64,000 nucleotides of DNA from Trebonia sp963774945 (GCA_963774945.1 CAVZHA010000027.1:1612001-1676000); one strand, 5' to 3'; positions 1-8,994 are shown, counted from the first letter of the stretch. Notes: a model not told the origin generated them from the letters alone. Numbers and translations are program-made.

Positions 1-1806
1 GATCAGGCCGATCACCGCGCCGACGGCGACCGCGACCGGAATGACGATGAACGCGCTGGTGACGCCGTGGCCGAGCAGCATTACCTCGATGACCACCGAG
101 GCGAAGGTGAACAGCGGGGCGACCGAGATGTCGATCCCGCCGCCGAGGATGGCCGGGGTAGACGCCATCGCCAGCAGGGCCGGCGTCGCCAGCTCGGCGA
201 ACGTGACCGGCCAGGCCGACACCCGCAGCAGCGAGTGCTGCTCGGCGACGTTGGCGATCAGCAGCGCGACCGCGAGCACCGCAGGCAACGCCCAGGCGCT
301 TCGGAACCAGGGGAGACGGGACGTACTGCTGGCCGGGATGGGGGCTTCCGGGGGTGGCTGATGGGGGGAACCAACGGACCGTTCGGAAAACTCATGATGT
401 TGACTTTGACTTTGGAAGAACTCGCCCACGATCGAGGTCCGGCTGAGGTCGGGCCGCGGCAGCTCGGCGGCGGGGCGGCCGTCGCGGAAGACCAGCACCC
501 GGTCCATCAGCTCGAGGTGCTCGTCGACCTCGGTGGAGAGCATGACGATGGCCATGCCATCGGCCGCGAGCTGGCGCAGCAGGGCGTAGATGTCGCGCTT
601 GGCGCCGATGTCGACGCCGCGGGTGGGGTCGTTCAGCAGCAGCACCCGGGGGTCGCCGGCGAGGGCGCGGGCAATCACCACCTTCTGCTGGTTGCCGCCG
701 GACAGGGTGGTGATCGCGTCGGTGTCGCGGCCGAGCCTGATCTTGAGCGCGTCGACGTAGCGGGCCAGCCGGGCGGCGCCGCGGCGGGCCGAGATCAGCC
801 CGAACCGCGTGTCCTCACCGAGGGTGGCGGCGGCGAAGTTTTCCCGAACAGTCAATGGCGGGAAGATCGACTCCTCGCGCCGGTCCCTGGCCACGTAGGC
901 GGTACCCGGGCCCCGCAGCGCCCGCAGGTAGTCGTCCTGGCCCTGGCCCTCGAGCCCGGCCAGCCCGACGATCTCGCCCGCCCGCAGGCCGAGGCCGTCG
1001 CCGGGCAGCACGACGTCGCCGAACTCGGCCTCGTCGGACGCCTCGGCCGCCGCCTGGACGAGGTGCTCGCCGCCGGTCATCAGCTCGACCAGGCGGCCGA
1101 TCCGGGCTTCGTCGCGGTCCAGGGTGGCGACCGACTCGCCCGAGCGGAGCACGGTGACCCGGTCGGCGATCTCGGTCACCTCGTCCATCCGGTGCGAGAT
1201 GAACAGCACCGCCCCGCCCGCCGCGGTCAGGTTTCTGACCGCGGCGAAGAGCCGGTCTCTGGTCGCCACGTCGAGGGCGGAGGTCGCCTCGTCGAGGATC
1301 AGCACCTTGGGCCGGCCCAGCAGCGCCCGGCCGATCGCGACCGCCTGCCGTTCGCTCAGCGAGAGCGAGCCGGCCGGGGCGGACAGGTCGGGGCAGCGGC
1401 CGAGCAGCTCGGTCAGCACCGCCTCGGCCCGCGCGGGCCGGTCGCCCGCGTCTGATCGGCGGAGGATCCCGTCGGTGCCGAGCCAGAGGTTGTCGAACAC
1501 CGACTGGCCGGGCACGCACTGGACTTCCTGGAACACGGTCGCGACCCCGGCCGCGACCGCCGCCCGGGGGCTGCGCGCCCGCAGCGGCGCCTCCTCGATG
1601 CGGACCAGACCGCCGTCCGCCCGGTGCACCCCGGAGAGGATCTTGACCAGGGTGGACTTGCCCGACCCGTTCTCGCCCATCAGGGCGTGGACCGTGCCCG
1701 CCGCCAGCTCGAGCGAGCAGTCGCGGAGCGCGACGGTCGGGCCGAAGGACTTCGTCACCCCCTCGATCGCCAGCAAGGCGGACGGCAGGGCCTGAGTTTG
1801 CGTCAT
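1..1806 (-). CDS. ABC transporter ATPase fused in frame to permease (sugar type), partial
   Basis: This gene would power import of a small solute delivered by the lipoprotein encoded just upstream in the operon. The first part is a double-ATPase subunit of the ribose/xylose type. Domain 1 has Walker A GENGSGKST at residues 44-52 and Walker B LILDEATSALD at about 169-179. Domain 2 has LSGGNQQ near residue 370 and LLLNDPTRGVDIG after it, with a degenerate Walker A as is usual in this family. The normal C-terminus IVGEFF near residue 465 is followed by no stop. The frame runs through a linker of about 20 residues (QSQSQHHEFSERSVGS) into a permease with membrane helices and the BPD_transp_2 motif GGGIDIS. 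It is still open at the window edge, after 602 codons. Such systems normally use separate genes. A GTG inside IVGEFF could instead start a separate permease. The ATG start at 1806 lies 21 bases after the lipoprotein stop. Confidence 0.85.
   Translation of the reverse strand, partial: MTQTQALPSALLAIEGVTKSFGPTVALRDCSLELAAGTVHALMGENGSGKSTLVKILSGVHRADGGLVRIEEAPLRARSPRAAVAAGVATVFQEVQCVPGQSVFDNLWLGTDGILRRSDAGDRPARAEAVLTELLGRCPDLSAPAGSLSLSERQAVAIGRALLGRPKVLILDEATSALDVATRDRLFAAVRNLTAAGGAVLFISHRMDEVTEIADRVTVLRSGESVATLDRDEARIGRLVELMTGGEHLVQAAAEASDEAEFGDVVLPGDGLGLRAGEIVGLAGLEGQGQDDYLRALRGPGTAYVARDRREESIFPPLTVRENFAAATLGEDTRFGLISARRGAARLARYVDALKIRLGRDTDAITTLSGGNQQKVVIARALAGDPRVLLLNDPTRGVDIGAKRDIYALLRQLAADGMAIVMLSTEVDEHLELMDRVLVFRDGRPAAELPRPDLSRTSIVGEFFQSQSQHHEFSERSVGSPHQPPPEAPIPASSTSRLPWFRSAWALPAVLAVALLIANVAEQHSLLRVSAWPVTFAELATPALLAMASTPAILGGGIDISVAPLFTFASVVIEVMLLGHGVTSAFIVIPVAVAVGAVIGLI
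371..416 (-). repeat. Dispersed element, copy 1 (core CGAACGGTCCGTT)
   Basis: Read on the minus strand, this stretch has AAAGTCAAAGTCA, a T-rich patch and then CGAACGGTCCGTTGG. The same arrangement recurs at 8944, 21445, 32131, 45069 and 53008. This copy falls in the coding linker between the ABC ATPase and permease domains, where a stop codon and intergenic gap would normally be. Confidence 0.6.
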
Positions 1807-1827
1807 CGATGCCACGGGCGCAATCAG

Positions 1828-3075
1828 CTAGCCGACGACCGCGGCGAGCTCGGACGCCGGCAGCACGTTGAGGCTGGCCGGCCCGCTCGCGTTGCCGGTC
1901 GAGGAGCTGGTGGTGCCCTTGACGTACCACTGGGCCACGTTGGCGTCGGTCACCAGCGGGGTGTTCAGCACGATCGCGCTGATCTTGACCCCGTCGCCCT
2001 TGAACAGGTCGTTGACGATCGTGGTGGTGGCGGCGGCGATCTGCGGCGGGGTGGCGGTGATGCCGACGCCGTGGTAGCTCGACTTGTCCTGGTACCAGTA
2101 GGCGAGCTCGCCGTCTTCCAGGGAGTCGTTGGCGATCTCGGGGACGGACTTGCCCGCGGCCTGGAAGCCCTCGAGGACGCCGGTCGCGCCCGCGCCGGAG
2201 GTGATCGCGGCGGCGATCTTCTGCGGGTGGGTCTCCAGGTAGGTCTGCACGTCGCTCTTGGCGGTGGAGTCGGCGAACTGGGTGTAGATCGTGTCGTCGG
2301 TGCTGATGTTGGGGCATTCCTTGAAGACCGCGTGGACGCCGTCGAAGGCGGCGATGTCGATGCCGACGCCGGAGATGCCGTGCACGTCGAGGACCTTGCC
2401 GGAGCCGCCGATGTCGGTGGCGACCTGGGCCGCCATCTGCGCGCCCTGCAGCCAGTCGTTGGCGCCGATCGAGATCGTGTCGGCGCTGCCGACCGAGTTG
2501 AGGACCGAGATCGAGGGGATGCCCGCGGCAGCGGCGTTGGAGACGGCGGTGGTGAAGGCGGTCGAGGAGAGCGGCTCGTAGACGATCATCGCCACCTTCT
2601 TCTCGACCATCTGGTTGAAGTCGGCGACCTGGTCGGTCACCTCGTCTGAGGAGGTGACGGCGTCGACGGTGTACCCGGCGCTCTTGAGCATGCCCTCGAG
2701 GATCGCGGCGAGGGCGAGCTGGTAGCCGTTGTTGGTCTCGCTGAGCAGGAAGCCGACGGTCTTGTTGGTCGTTGACTTCGGCTTCCAGCTGGCGAACGCG
2801 CTCTTGTAGACCGTGGTCGGGTAGCCGTTGTAGAGCGTCTGGAGGGAGCTCGGCAGCGCGGCGATGGCGCCGTCGGGGTCGGACGGGAGCGTGGTCGGGA
2901 TCGTGCCGCAGCCGGTCGCGGAGGCGGCGCTGGCGCTGGCGGTGGCGCTTGTTTGGGTGCTGGCGCTGGCGGGGGCGGATGAGGTTGAGCTCGAGGATGA
3001 GCAGGCCGCGAGGCCGAGGCCGGCGGTGAGGGCGAGGGCGGCGGCGGCCGCACCACCCGTGGTTACAGCTCTCAT
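1828..3075 (-). CDS. Sugar-type ABC transporter substrate-binding lipoprotein
   Basis: Predicted extracellular solute receptor for the ABC transporter encoded directly downstream. The 415-residue product starts with a lipoprotein signal: charged MRAV, a hydrophobic stretch, then the lipobox GLAAC at about residues 20-24, followed by a Ser-rich tether. The body resembles the periplasmic-binding-protein type 1 (Peripla_BP_4) group, with VGFLLSETNNGYQ early and DQVADFNQMVEKKVAMIVYEP typical of the sugar-binding fold. A strong ribosome site GAAGGAG precedes the ATG. Its position behind a VOC dioxygenase and an FAH enzyme suggests that the ligand may be an aromatic or related carbon source rather than a sugar; this is inference from context only. 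Confidence 0.88.
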   Translation of the reverse strand: MRAVTTGGAAAAALALTAGLGLAACSSSSSTSSAPASASTQTSATASASAASATGCGTIPTTLPSDPDGAIAALPSSLQTLYNGYPTTVYKSAFASWKPKSTTNKTVGFLLSETNNGYQLALAAILEGMLKSAGYTVDAVTSSDEVTDQVADFNQMVEKKVAMIVYEPLSSTAFTTAVSNAAAAGIPSISVLNSVGSADTISIGANDWLQGAQMAAQVATDIGGSGKVLDVHGISGVGIDIAAFDGVHAVFKECPNISTDDTIYTQFADSTAKSDVQTYLETHPQKIAAAITSGAGATGVLEGFQAAGKSVPEIANDSLEDGELAYWYQDKSSYHGVGITATPPQIAAATTTIVNDLFKGDGVKISAIVLNTPLVTDANVAQWYVKGTTSSSTGNASGPASLNVLPASELAAVVG

Positions 3076-3103
3076 CGTATGTCTCCTTCGACTAGTGACG
3101 TGA

Positions 3104-4042
3104 CTAAACGGGCGGGGCGGTGAACAGGCCGGGGTCGGGGTCGTTGAACGACTCCCTCGCCACCAGCTCGTTCATCGGGTTGGCGGTCCCCCACTGGTCC
3201 TGCACGGACGGGTCGTGCATGTCGTAGATGTGGGGATGCCAGGCGTCCTCGTCGAGCTCCTGGAGCTCGGTGGTGTACTCGACCGTGTTGTTCTGCGGGT
3301 CGAGGAAGTAGGCGAACGTGTTGCTCCCGGCCAGGTGCCTGCCGGGCCCCCAGACCATCCGGGTGCCGTTGCGGAGCACCCGACCGCTGCCGCGCATGAA
3401 CTCATCGATGCCGCGCAGCTCGAAGCTCACGTGGTGCAGGGAGACGTGCGGGCCGCGGGCGAACGCGAGCGAGTGGTGCCTGGCGTTGCAGCGCATGAAG
3501 TTCATGACCGTGCCCATCTCCGCCCCGGCGAGGGTGTCGCTGAGCCGGAAGTCGAGCACGTCTTCGTACCAGCGGGCGGTGCGGTCGGGGTCGGTTGAGT
3601 TCAGCACCACGTGCGAGAGGCGGACCGGGATCGACTCCTGCTCTTCGATCCTGCGGTGGGTCCTGGTGGCGACGCCGGCGCTAACCTCGACCGTGCGGCC
3701 GTCGAGGTCGAAGAAGCGCAGGCCGTAGCCGCCACCCTCGGTGGAGAGTTTTTGCGGGTCTTGCGCGATCGCGACGTTTTTGCCGATCAGCCGCTCGGCC
3801 AGGGCGTCGACGTCCTGCTCGGTGGCGGCGCCGAACGAGACTAGGTCGAGGCGCTTGTCGTCGTCTTGCCTGAGCCGGATGATGTAGCGCTCGGGCGAGC
3901 CCTCGGCGGCCAGGAAGGCGATGTTTGCGTCGCCGGCGATCTCGGTCAGGCCCCAGACCTGGGTGTAGAACTCGAGCTGGCGGCGGTAGTCGGGGATGGC
4001 CAGGTCGACGTGGCGCAGGTGGGTGATGAGGCTCTCGGTCAT
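3104..4042 (-). CDS. VOC-superfamily (extradiol-type) dioxygenase
   Basis: Likely ring-cleavage dioxygenase or related VOC enzyme of a meta-cleavage pathway. The 312-residue protein has two paired beta-alpha-beta-beta-beta modules, as in catechol 2,3-dioxygenases. The N-terminal module starts HLRHVDLAI; the catalytic C-terminal module has H144 (RLSHVVLNS), H203/H204 (LHHVSFEL) and E255 (NNTVEYTTEL), consistent with the 2-His-1-carboxylate iron site. The length fits type I extradiol enzymes. Its ATG overlaps the stop of the preceding FAH-like gene (ATGA), so translation is probably coupled, and the binding-protein gene follows 28 bases later. The exact substrate cannot be read from sequence. 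Confidence 0.85.
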   Translation of the reverse strand: MTESLITHLRHVDLAIPDYRRQLEFYTQVWGLTEIAGDANIAFLAAEGSPERYIIRLRQDDDKRLDLVSFGAATEQDVDALAERLIGKNVAIAQDPQKLSTEGGGYGLRFFDLDGRTVEVSAGVATRTHRRIEEQESIPVRLSHVVLNSTDPDRTARWYEDVLDFRLSDTLAGAEMGTVMNFMRCNARHHSLAFARGPHVSLHHVSFELRGIDEFMRGSGRVLRNGTRMVWGPGRHLAGSNTFAYFLDPQNNTVEYTTELQELDEDAWHPHIYDMHDPSVQDQWGTANPMNELVARESFNDPDPGLFTAPPV

Positions 4043-5094
4043 GGCGTTCCCGTGCTTGCGCTGTGGTCGGCTGTGGTGACGTGGTTGCGCTGGCGGCCGA
4101 GCCCGGTGATCTCGCCCTCGAGCACGTCCCCGTCGGCCAGGAACACTCCCCAGTGCGCGCCGTTGCCGGCCGGCGAGCCGGTCAGCACCAGGTCGCCCGG
4201 GCCCAGCTCGGTCACCGCGGTGATGTAGGCGAGGATCTGCGGCAGGTCGAACAGCATGTCGGCGCAGGATTCGTCCTGCCTGGTGATGCCGTTGTGGGTC
4301 AGCGTGATTTTCAGCGTTCCCGGGTCGCCCGCGAAGGCCGCCGGGACCAGGAACGGGCCGGTGGGGAGGAAGGTGGGGGCGTTCTTGGCCGCGAACCAGT
4401 CGGTGCCGATCGCCTTGAGGTCACGCCGGTAGACCAGCGACCTGGTGGTGATGTCGTCGCAGATGGTGTAGCCGGCCACGTGCTCGAGCGCGTTCTCGCG
4501 GGTGAGGTTGCGGGCGGGCCGCCCGATCACCGCCGCCAGCTCCAGCTCCCAGTCGTGGTTGGCGCCGCGCTGCGGGAGGACGATCTCGTCGTAGGGGCCG
4601 GCTAGCGCGCTCGGCAGGCCGGCGAACACGTAGGGGCGGCCGGTTTTGGCGCGCTCGTCCATCATCGCCTCGGCCCAGGCGCGCACCTGGTGCTCCGGGA
4701 CGTCTTGGTTGTGGCCGGTCATCGACTCGTCGGCGCGGCGCTCGGCCATCACGATGTCGACCACGTGCGAGCGGTAGTTGGCGCCGCACTGCAGGATCTG
4801 CCGGGGGGCGACCGGGCAGCGGACGTCCAGGCTGGCTAGGTCGTGCCAGTCGTCCTGTTGTTTCGCTAGCCCGGCCAGCGTCGCCAGCGCTGCGTCCCAG
4901 TCGGCCAGCAGGTCGTTGACGGTGCCGAGGGCGGAGACGTCGCGGACCCGGTCGCCGCGGACGAGACCGGTGAATGCCGGGCCCACCGCGGCGCCGGCGA
5001 TGCCGGCGATCCTGGTCGCCGCGCGGCGGCGGAAGACGCCGAGCGCGAAGCCGGCCTCGACGCCCGGCCCGACGCCGGTGGGAGCGAATGTCAT
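4039..5094 (-). CDS. Fumarylacetoacetate hydrolase (FAH) family protein
   Basis: Members hydrolyse C-C bonds of, decarboxylate or isomerise oxo-acids released after aromatic ring cleavage. The 351-residue product has the FAH metal site: E183 and E185 in DWELELAAVIG and an Asp in YTICDDITTR (D213/D214). The C-terminal half carries the conserved GDLVLTGSPAG. I chose the ATG giving MTFAPTGVG because the frame upstream is weak and Arg/Cys-rich; the open frame itself extends to 5250. It is the first metabolic gene after a co-directional LysR gene and overlaps the VOC dioxygenase by four bases. Together they look like two consecutive steps of one catabolic route. Confidence 0.87.
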   Translation of the reverse strand: MTFAPTGVGPGVEAGFALGVFRRRAATRIAGIAGAAVGPAFTGLVRGDRVRDVSALGTVNDLLADWDAALATLAGLAKQQDDWHDLASLDVRCPVAPRQILQCGANYRSHVVDIVMAERRADESMTGHNQDVPEHQVRAWAEAMMDERAKTGRPYVFAGLPSALAGPYDEIVLPQRGANHDWELELAAVIGRPARNLTRENALEHVAGYTICDDITTRSLVYRRDLKAIGTDWFAAKNAPTFLPTGPFLVPAAFAGDPGTLKITLTHNGITRQDESCADMLFDLPQILAYITAVTELGPGDLVLTGSPAGNGAHWGVFLADGDVLEGEITGLGRQRNHVTTADHSASTGTP

Positions 5095-5156
5095 GAAGTG
5101 GACACTAGGAGCGTGCGCCGACAGAAGGAAATACTTGTTTTCAATGCCTGGCATCG

Positions 5157-5181
5157 CCTGGCTGATACCTCGTCTGCCAGG
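5157..5181. promoter_or_regulatory. Candidate regulator site upstream of FAH gene
   Basis: An inverted repeat CCTGGC-N13-GCCAGG lies between the LysR gene and the FAH gene, next to an AT-rich stretch (AAATACTTGTTTTCAAT) that could be promoter. LysR proteins bind interrupted dyads of this size, but the link to either LysR in this window is inference. Confidence 0.3.
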
Positions 5182-5207
5182 GCAAACACACGCCTGGCGG
5201 AGGCGGG

Positions 5208-6116
5208 CTAGAGCTCGCGGGCAGCGTCCTTGAGGGTGGCGAGCAGCCACCGCACGGCCGGGTCGTCGGTCCTGCTCGGCTGCCAGTAGGCCGCCTCCAC
5301 CAGCTCGACCCGGCCGAACGGCGGCTCGAGGATCGCGAGCGGGGCGCTGCGGACCGCGAGCCGCGCCATCCGCTCCGGCATGATCGCGACCATCTCGGTG
5401 CCGGCCAGCGCGAACGGCACCGAGAGCCAGCCGAACATGGTGATCCTGACCCGCCGGGTGATCCCGAGCTCGTCAAGCACCCGGTCCACCGGGGTGGGCT
5501 GGCCGGGCGCGAACGCGGGCTCGGCGTGCGGCAGCCGGGTGAGGTCCTGCAGGCTCAGGGCCGGGCCGGCCAGCCCGCTCGCGACCGGGTCGACGACGCA
5601 GACCAGCCGGTCCCTGAACAGCTCGGTGTGCCGACCGGGGAAGTCGAACCCAACCGGGCCGATCAGCAGGTCGTGCATGGCCAGGGCCGCGCCGGACGAG
5701 GACAGCCCGGCCGGGAGCGCGTTCAGGTGCAGCCTGATCCGCGGCGCGATCCGGTTGACGAGCCGCAGCAGCGGCTCGGCCAGGATCGCCACCGTGTAGT
5801 CGGAGGCGGCGATGGAGAACTCGCGGTCGGAGTCGGCCGGGTCGAACGTCGGCGAGCGCTGCATGGTGGTGTCCAGGTGCCGCAGCGCCTCGCGCACGGT
5901 CGGCAGCAGCTGCTCGCCGAATACCGTCCGCCGGTACCCCCGTCCCTCGCGTTCGAGCAGGTCGTCACCGTAGTGGCGGCGGAGCCGGGCGAGCGCGGCG
6001 CTCATCGCGGGCTGGCTCAGACCGATCCGCTCGCCGGCCCGGGTCAGGTTCCTGTCCTCAAGCAGCGCGCCCAGCGCCAGCAGCAGGTTGAGGTCAATGT
6101 CGACGTCCTCGACCAC
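5208..6116 (-). CDS. LysR-family transcriptional regulator (paralogue 1)
   Basis: Probable activator of the co-directional FAH/VOC/ABC operon. The 302-residue product has an N-terminal LysR winged helix at about residues 8-65 (DLNLLLALGALLEDRNLTRAGERIGLS and QPAMSAALARLRRHYGD), then an effector-binding domain ending VELVEAAYWQP. The frame is open far upstream, but sequence before VVEDVDIDLNLL is not LysR-like; a GTG at 6116 preceded by GGGGGGAGG is the best start. It is clearly paralogous to the divergent LysR at 6336, sharing QPAMS.ALARLRRHY, FEF-like mid-regions and the C-terminal EPPFGRVELVE block. A local duplication is likely. Confidence 0.88.
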   Translation of the reverse strand: MVEDVDIDLNLLLALGALLEDRNLTRAGERIGLSQPAMSAALARLRRHYGDDLLEREGRGYRRTVFGEQLLPTVREALRHLDTTMQRSPTFDPADSDREFSIAASDYTVAILAEPLLRLVNRIAPRIRLHLNALPAGLSSSGAALAMHDLLIGPVGFDFPGRHTELFRDRLVCVVDPVASGLAGPALSLQDLTRLPHAEPAFAPGQPTPVDRVLDELGITRRVRITMFGWLSVPFALAGTEMVAIMPERMARLAVRSAPLAILEPPFGRVELVEAAYWQPSRTDDPAVRWLLATLKDAAREL

Positions 6117-6335
6117 CGCGCGCCCTCCCCCCGCTGGCCGGCCACGCTGCCGCCCACGCCAGGAGGCTAGTCCCGCGCGCGGCCGCCGCCAAGCCGAACG
6201 CCGCCGACTAGGCCGATACAGAGGCTTTCCATAAGGTAACAATGGTGCAACGAGGACGTGACTAGCTGCCCGTTCGTCGTTGACCATGGGATGCCAACGT
6301 CGGCGCCAGGCGGGTAAACGCAGTACGGAGTCAGC
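6117..6335. promoter_or_regulatory. Divergent LysR-LysR intergenic region
   Basis: This stretch separates two divergent LysR paralogues and must hold both promoters. The middle is locally AT-richer (CTTTCCATAAGGTAACAATGG). I see no perfect dyad long enough to name an operator. Confidence 0.4.
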
Positions 6336-7289
6336 ATGTCTCTCGGTGGGACCGATCTCAACCTGATGGTCGCGCTCAAGGCGCTCCTCGAGGAGGGCAA
6401 CGTGACCAAGGCCGGGGCGAAGATCGGCAAGAGCCAGCCCGCCATGTCGACCGCGCTGGCCCGGCTCCGCCGCCACTACCAGGACGAGCTGCTGGTCCGG
6501 GTCGGCCGCGACTACGAGCTCACGCCGTTCGCCAAGGCGCTGGTCCCGTCGGTCCAGCAGACGCTGCAGTGCGTGGAGCTCGCGCTCGACAACGGCCGCC
6601 GGTTCGACCCGGCCACCAGCAGGCACGCGTTCCGCATCAACGCCACCGACTACGTCATCACCGTGCTGGCCGAGGTGCTGCTGCGCCGGGTGGCGATGCT
6701 CGCGCCCGGCATCCGGCTTGACTTCGACTCGATCCCCGAGGACATGCACGAGTCCGAGCACGGGCTGCGGAACTGCGACGCGCTGATCGGCCCGCTCGGT
6801 TTCGGTTTCCCCGGCTCGCAGGAGCCGCTGTTCCGCGACCGCTTCGTGTGCGTGGTCGATCCCGCCAACCGGGCGCTGCGGGACGGGCGGCTGACCCTCG
6901 ACGACCTGGCGGCGCTGCCGCACGCGGCCCGGTACTACGGTCCCACCCACGTCACCCCGACCGACCGGGTGATGGACGAGCTGTCCATCCGCCGTCGGGT
7001 CCAGGTGGTCACGGTCGGGTTTCTGCCGCTGCCGTTCCTGGTGGCCGGGACCGACCTGGTCACGATCATCCCCGAGCGGCTGGCGCGGCGGGTGGCGGTG
7101 CCGCTGGGGCTGACGGTGGTGGAGCCGCCGTTCGGCCGGGTGGAGCTGATCGAGACCCTGTGGTGGCATCCCGACAAGGCGACCACCCCCGAGCACGCCT
7201 GGCTGCGGCGCACGCTGACCGAGGCGGCCGCGTCGCTGCCGCCGGTGGCGAGCGATTCGGCCGCGGTCCGCCCGGCCCTTGCTAGCTAA
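6336..7289 (+). CDS. LysR-family transcriptional regulator (paralogue 2)
   Basis: DNA-binding regulator of 317 residues. The winged helix covers about residues 7-65 (DLNLMVALKALLEEGNVTKAGAKIGKS and QPAMSTALARLRRHYQ); the rest is a type-2 periplasmic-binding-like effector domain with LIGPLGFGFPG and EPPFGRVELIETLWW, as in the NodD/PcpR-like branch. It is divergently arranged with a close paralogue. Its stop overlaps the stop of the convergent monooxygenase gene by eight bases. Target genes are not evident; the divergent partner or the monooxygenase/cupin genes are candidates. Confidence 0.88.
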   Translation: MSLGGTDLNLMVALKALLEEGNVTKAGAKIGKSQPAMSTALARLRRHYQDELLVRVGRDYELTPFAKALVPSVQQTLQCVELALDNGRRFDPATSRHAFRINATDYVITVLAEVLLRRVAMLAPGIRLDFDSIPEDMHESEHGLRNCDALIGPLGFGFPGSQEPLFRDRFVCVVDPANRALRDGRLTLDDLAALPHAARYYGPTHVTPTDRVMDELSIRRRVQVVTVGFLPLPFLVAGTDLVTIIPERLARRVAVPLGLTVVEPPFGRVELIETLWWHPDKATTPEHAWLRRTLTEAAASLPPVASDSAAVRPALAS

Positions 7290-8787
7290 CCGCCGGCGCC
7301 TGCGCTGACTCCGATGTCTCCGCTACCGCCGCGCGCCGACGGCGGCCCGAGAACCGCAGCGCGCCGTCGCTGATCCGCCCGTACCGCAGCGTCAGCAGGT
7401 CGCGGGGGTAGTTCATGCGCACCCGCCACGGCCCCAGGGAACCCGACTTCGGGAACTCACCAATCGCCCGCTGCACGTACCCGGACTGGAAGTCGAGCAT
7501 CGGCCTCATGTTGACGGCCGGGTCGTCGTTGACCGGAACGCACTCGTCGTAGCCGTGGGCGTCCATGTACCGCAGCAGCCGGACCGCGTACTCGCTGACC
7601 AGGTCGGCCTTGAGCGTCCAGGACGAGTTCGTGTAGCCGAAGGTGAAGGTGAGGTTGGGCACGCCCGACAGCATCGTCCCCTTGTAGACCATGGTGTCGG
7701 CCAGCGTCACGTCGCGGCCGTCGACGGCGAGCCGCATGCCGCCCAGCGCCAGCAGCCGCAGCCCGGTCGCGGTGACGACGATGTCGGCGTCGAGTTCGGC
7801 CCCGGATTCGAGCCGGATCCCGTGCTCGGTGAACTCGGCGATCTGGTCGGTGACCACGTCGGCCCGGCCGCTGCGGATGGCGGCGAAGAAGTCGCCGTCG
7901 GGCGCCAGGCACATCCGCTGGTCCCACGGGTTGTAGCGCGGGGTGAAGTGGGTGTCCACGTCGTAGCCTGGCGGCAGCTGCGCGATGGCCGCCTTCCGCA
8001 GCAGCGACTTGACCGCGTCGGGGCGGCGCCGGCTGAGCTGGTAGAAGTAGGTGCCGAGGACGACGTTCTTCCACCGGGTAACCGCGTAGCCGCCGCGGGT
8101 GCCGAGCCGCTTGGTCAGCTTCGCGCCGAGGTTGTCCCTGGCCGGCCGGGCCGCGATGTAGGTGGGCGACCGCTGCAGCATCGTGACGTGCTCGGCCTGG
8201 TCGGTCAGCGCCGGGACCAGGGTGACCGCGGTGGCACCGCTGCCGATCACGACGATCTTCTTGCCCGCGTAGTCGAGGTCCTCCGGCCACTGCTGCGGGT
8301 GGATCACGGCGCCTTGGAACCGCTCGATGCCGGGGAAGCTCGGGGTGTGACCGACGTCGTAGTGGTAGTAGCCGCTGCAGACGAACAGGAAGTTCGCGGT
8401 CAGCCGGACCGGCTCGCCCTCGCGGGTCGCGTCGACCGTCCAGCGGGCGTCCTCGGTCGACCAGGTCGCGCGCTCGACCCGGTGCCGGTACCGGATGTGC
8501 TGGTCGATGCCGGCCTCGGTAGCGGCGTCGCGGACGTAGCGCAGGATCGACGGCCCGTCGGTGATCGCCTTGTCCTGGGTCCACGGGCGAAACCGGTAGC
8601 CGAGCGTGTGCATATCGGAGTCGGACCGCACACCCGGGTAGCGAAACAGGTCCCACGTTCCGCCGAGCGCGTCGCGCGCTTCCAGGATCGCGTAGGTCCG
8701 CTTCGGAAAGGCCGCCTGGAGGTGGTGCGCTGCCCCGACGCCGGACAGCCCGGCGCCAACGATCAGCACGTCGACGTGCTCGGTCAT
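7282..8787 (-). CDS. Flavin-containing monooxygenase, Baeyer-Villiger type
   Basis: NADPH- and FAD-dependent oxygenase predicted to insert oxygen next to a ketone or oxidise a heteroatom. The 501-residue protein has an FAD Rossmann motif GAGLSG at residues 11-16, the Baeyer-Villiger fingerprint FxGxxxHxxxWP as FQGAVIHPQQWP at 157-168, and the NADPH Rossmann motif IGSGAT at 181-186. The ATG at 8787 (MTEHVDVLIVG) puts the Rossmann fold at its usual distance from the N-terminus; the frame is open upstream but looks non-coding. It converges on a LysR gene with 8-bp overlapping ends and diverges from the cupin gene. The class 'Baeyer-Villiger' is supported by the fingerprint; the substrate is unknown. 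Confidence 0.9.
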   Translation of the reverse strand: MTEHVDVLIVGAGLSGVGAAHHLQAAFPKRTYAILEARDALGGTWDLFRYPGVRSDSDMHTLGYRFRPWTQDKAITDGPSILRYVRDAATEAGIDQHIRYRHRVERATWSTEDARWTVDATREGEPVRLTANFLFVCSGYYHYDVGHTPSFPGIERFQGAVIHPQQWPEDLDYAGKKIVVIGSGATAVTLVPALTDQAEHVTMLQRSPTYIAARPARDNLGAKLTKRLGTRGGYAVTRWKNVVLGTYFYQLSRRRPDAVKSLLRKAAIAQLPPGYDVDTHFTPRYNPWDQRMCLAPDGDFFAAIRSGRADVVTDQIAEFTEHGIRLESGAELDADIVVTATGLRLLALGGMRLAVDGRDVTLADTMVYKGTMLSGVPNLTFTFGYTNSSWTLKADLVSEYAVRLLRYMDAHGYDECVPVNDDPAVNMRPMLDFQSGYVQRAIGEFPKSGSLGPWRVRMNYPRDLLTLRYGRISDGALRFSGRRRRAAVAETSESAQAPAVS

Positions 8788-8943
8788 GGTGATCACACTG
8801 CCGAACTGTAGGTCAGCCGAGGTCAGCAAGCCAAGAGCTACCACCGATTTTTTCGCACTGGCAGTGCCGATACCAGTCATCGGAACGGCCGATGACCGGC
8901 TGGGTATCCCCGGCGCGCGGGCCGTGCTGTGATGGGGCGCTAG

Positions 8944-8985
8944 CAAAAGTCAAAGTCACAATCAGCTTTTATCGAACGGACCGGT
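8944..8985 (+). repeat. Dispersed element, copy 2
   Basis: The stretch reads AAAAGTCAAAGTCACAATCAG, then TTTTATCGAACGGACCGG, and ends a few bases before the cupin start codon. It matches copy 1 (371-416, minus strand) in order and spacing of the AAAGTCAAAGTCA block and CGAACGGWCCG core. In this position it could also act as an operator or leader for the cupin gene. Confidence 0.6.
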
Positions 8986-8994
8986 GCGCCTGTG

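Noticed and set aside
67..1455. 462-residue plus-strand frame opposite the ABC transporter gene
   Set aside because: Arg/Gly/Asp-rich shadow of the ATPase coding sequence, common in high-GC DNA.
5095..5250. Longer N-terminus for the FAH-like protein
   Set aside because: Upstream codons give a Cys/Arg-rich segment without family similarity and would cover the promoter region.
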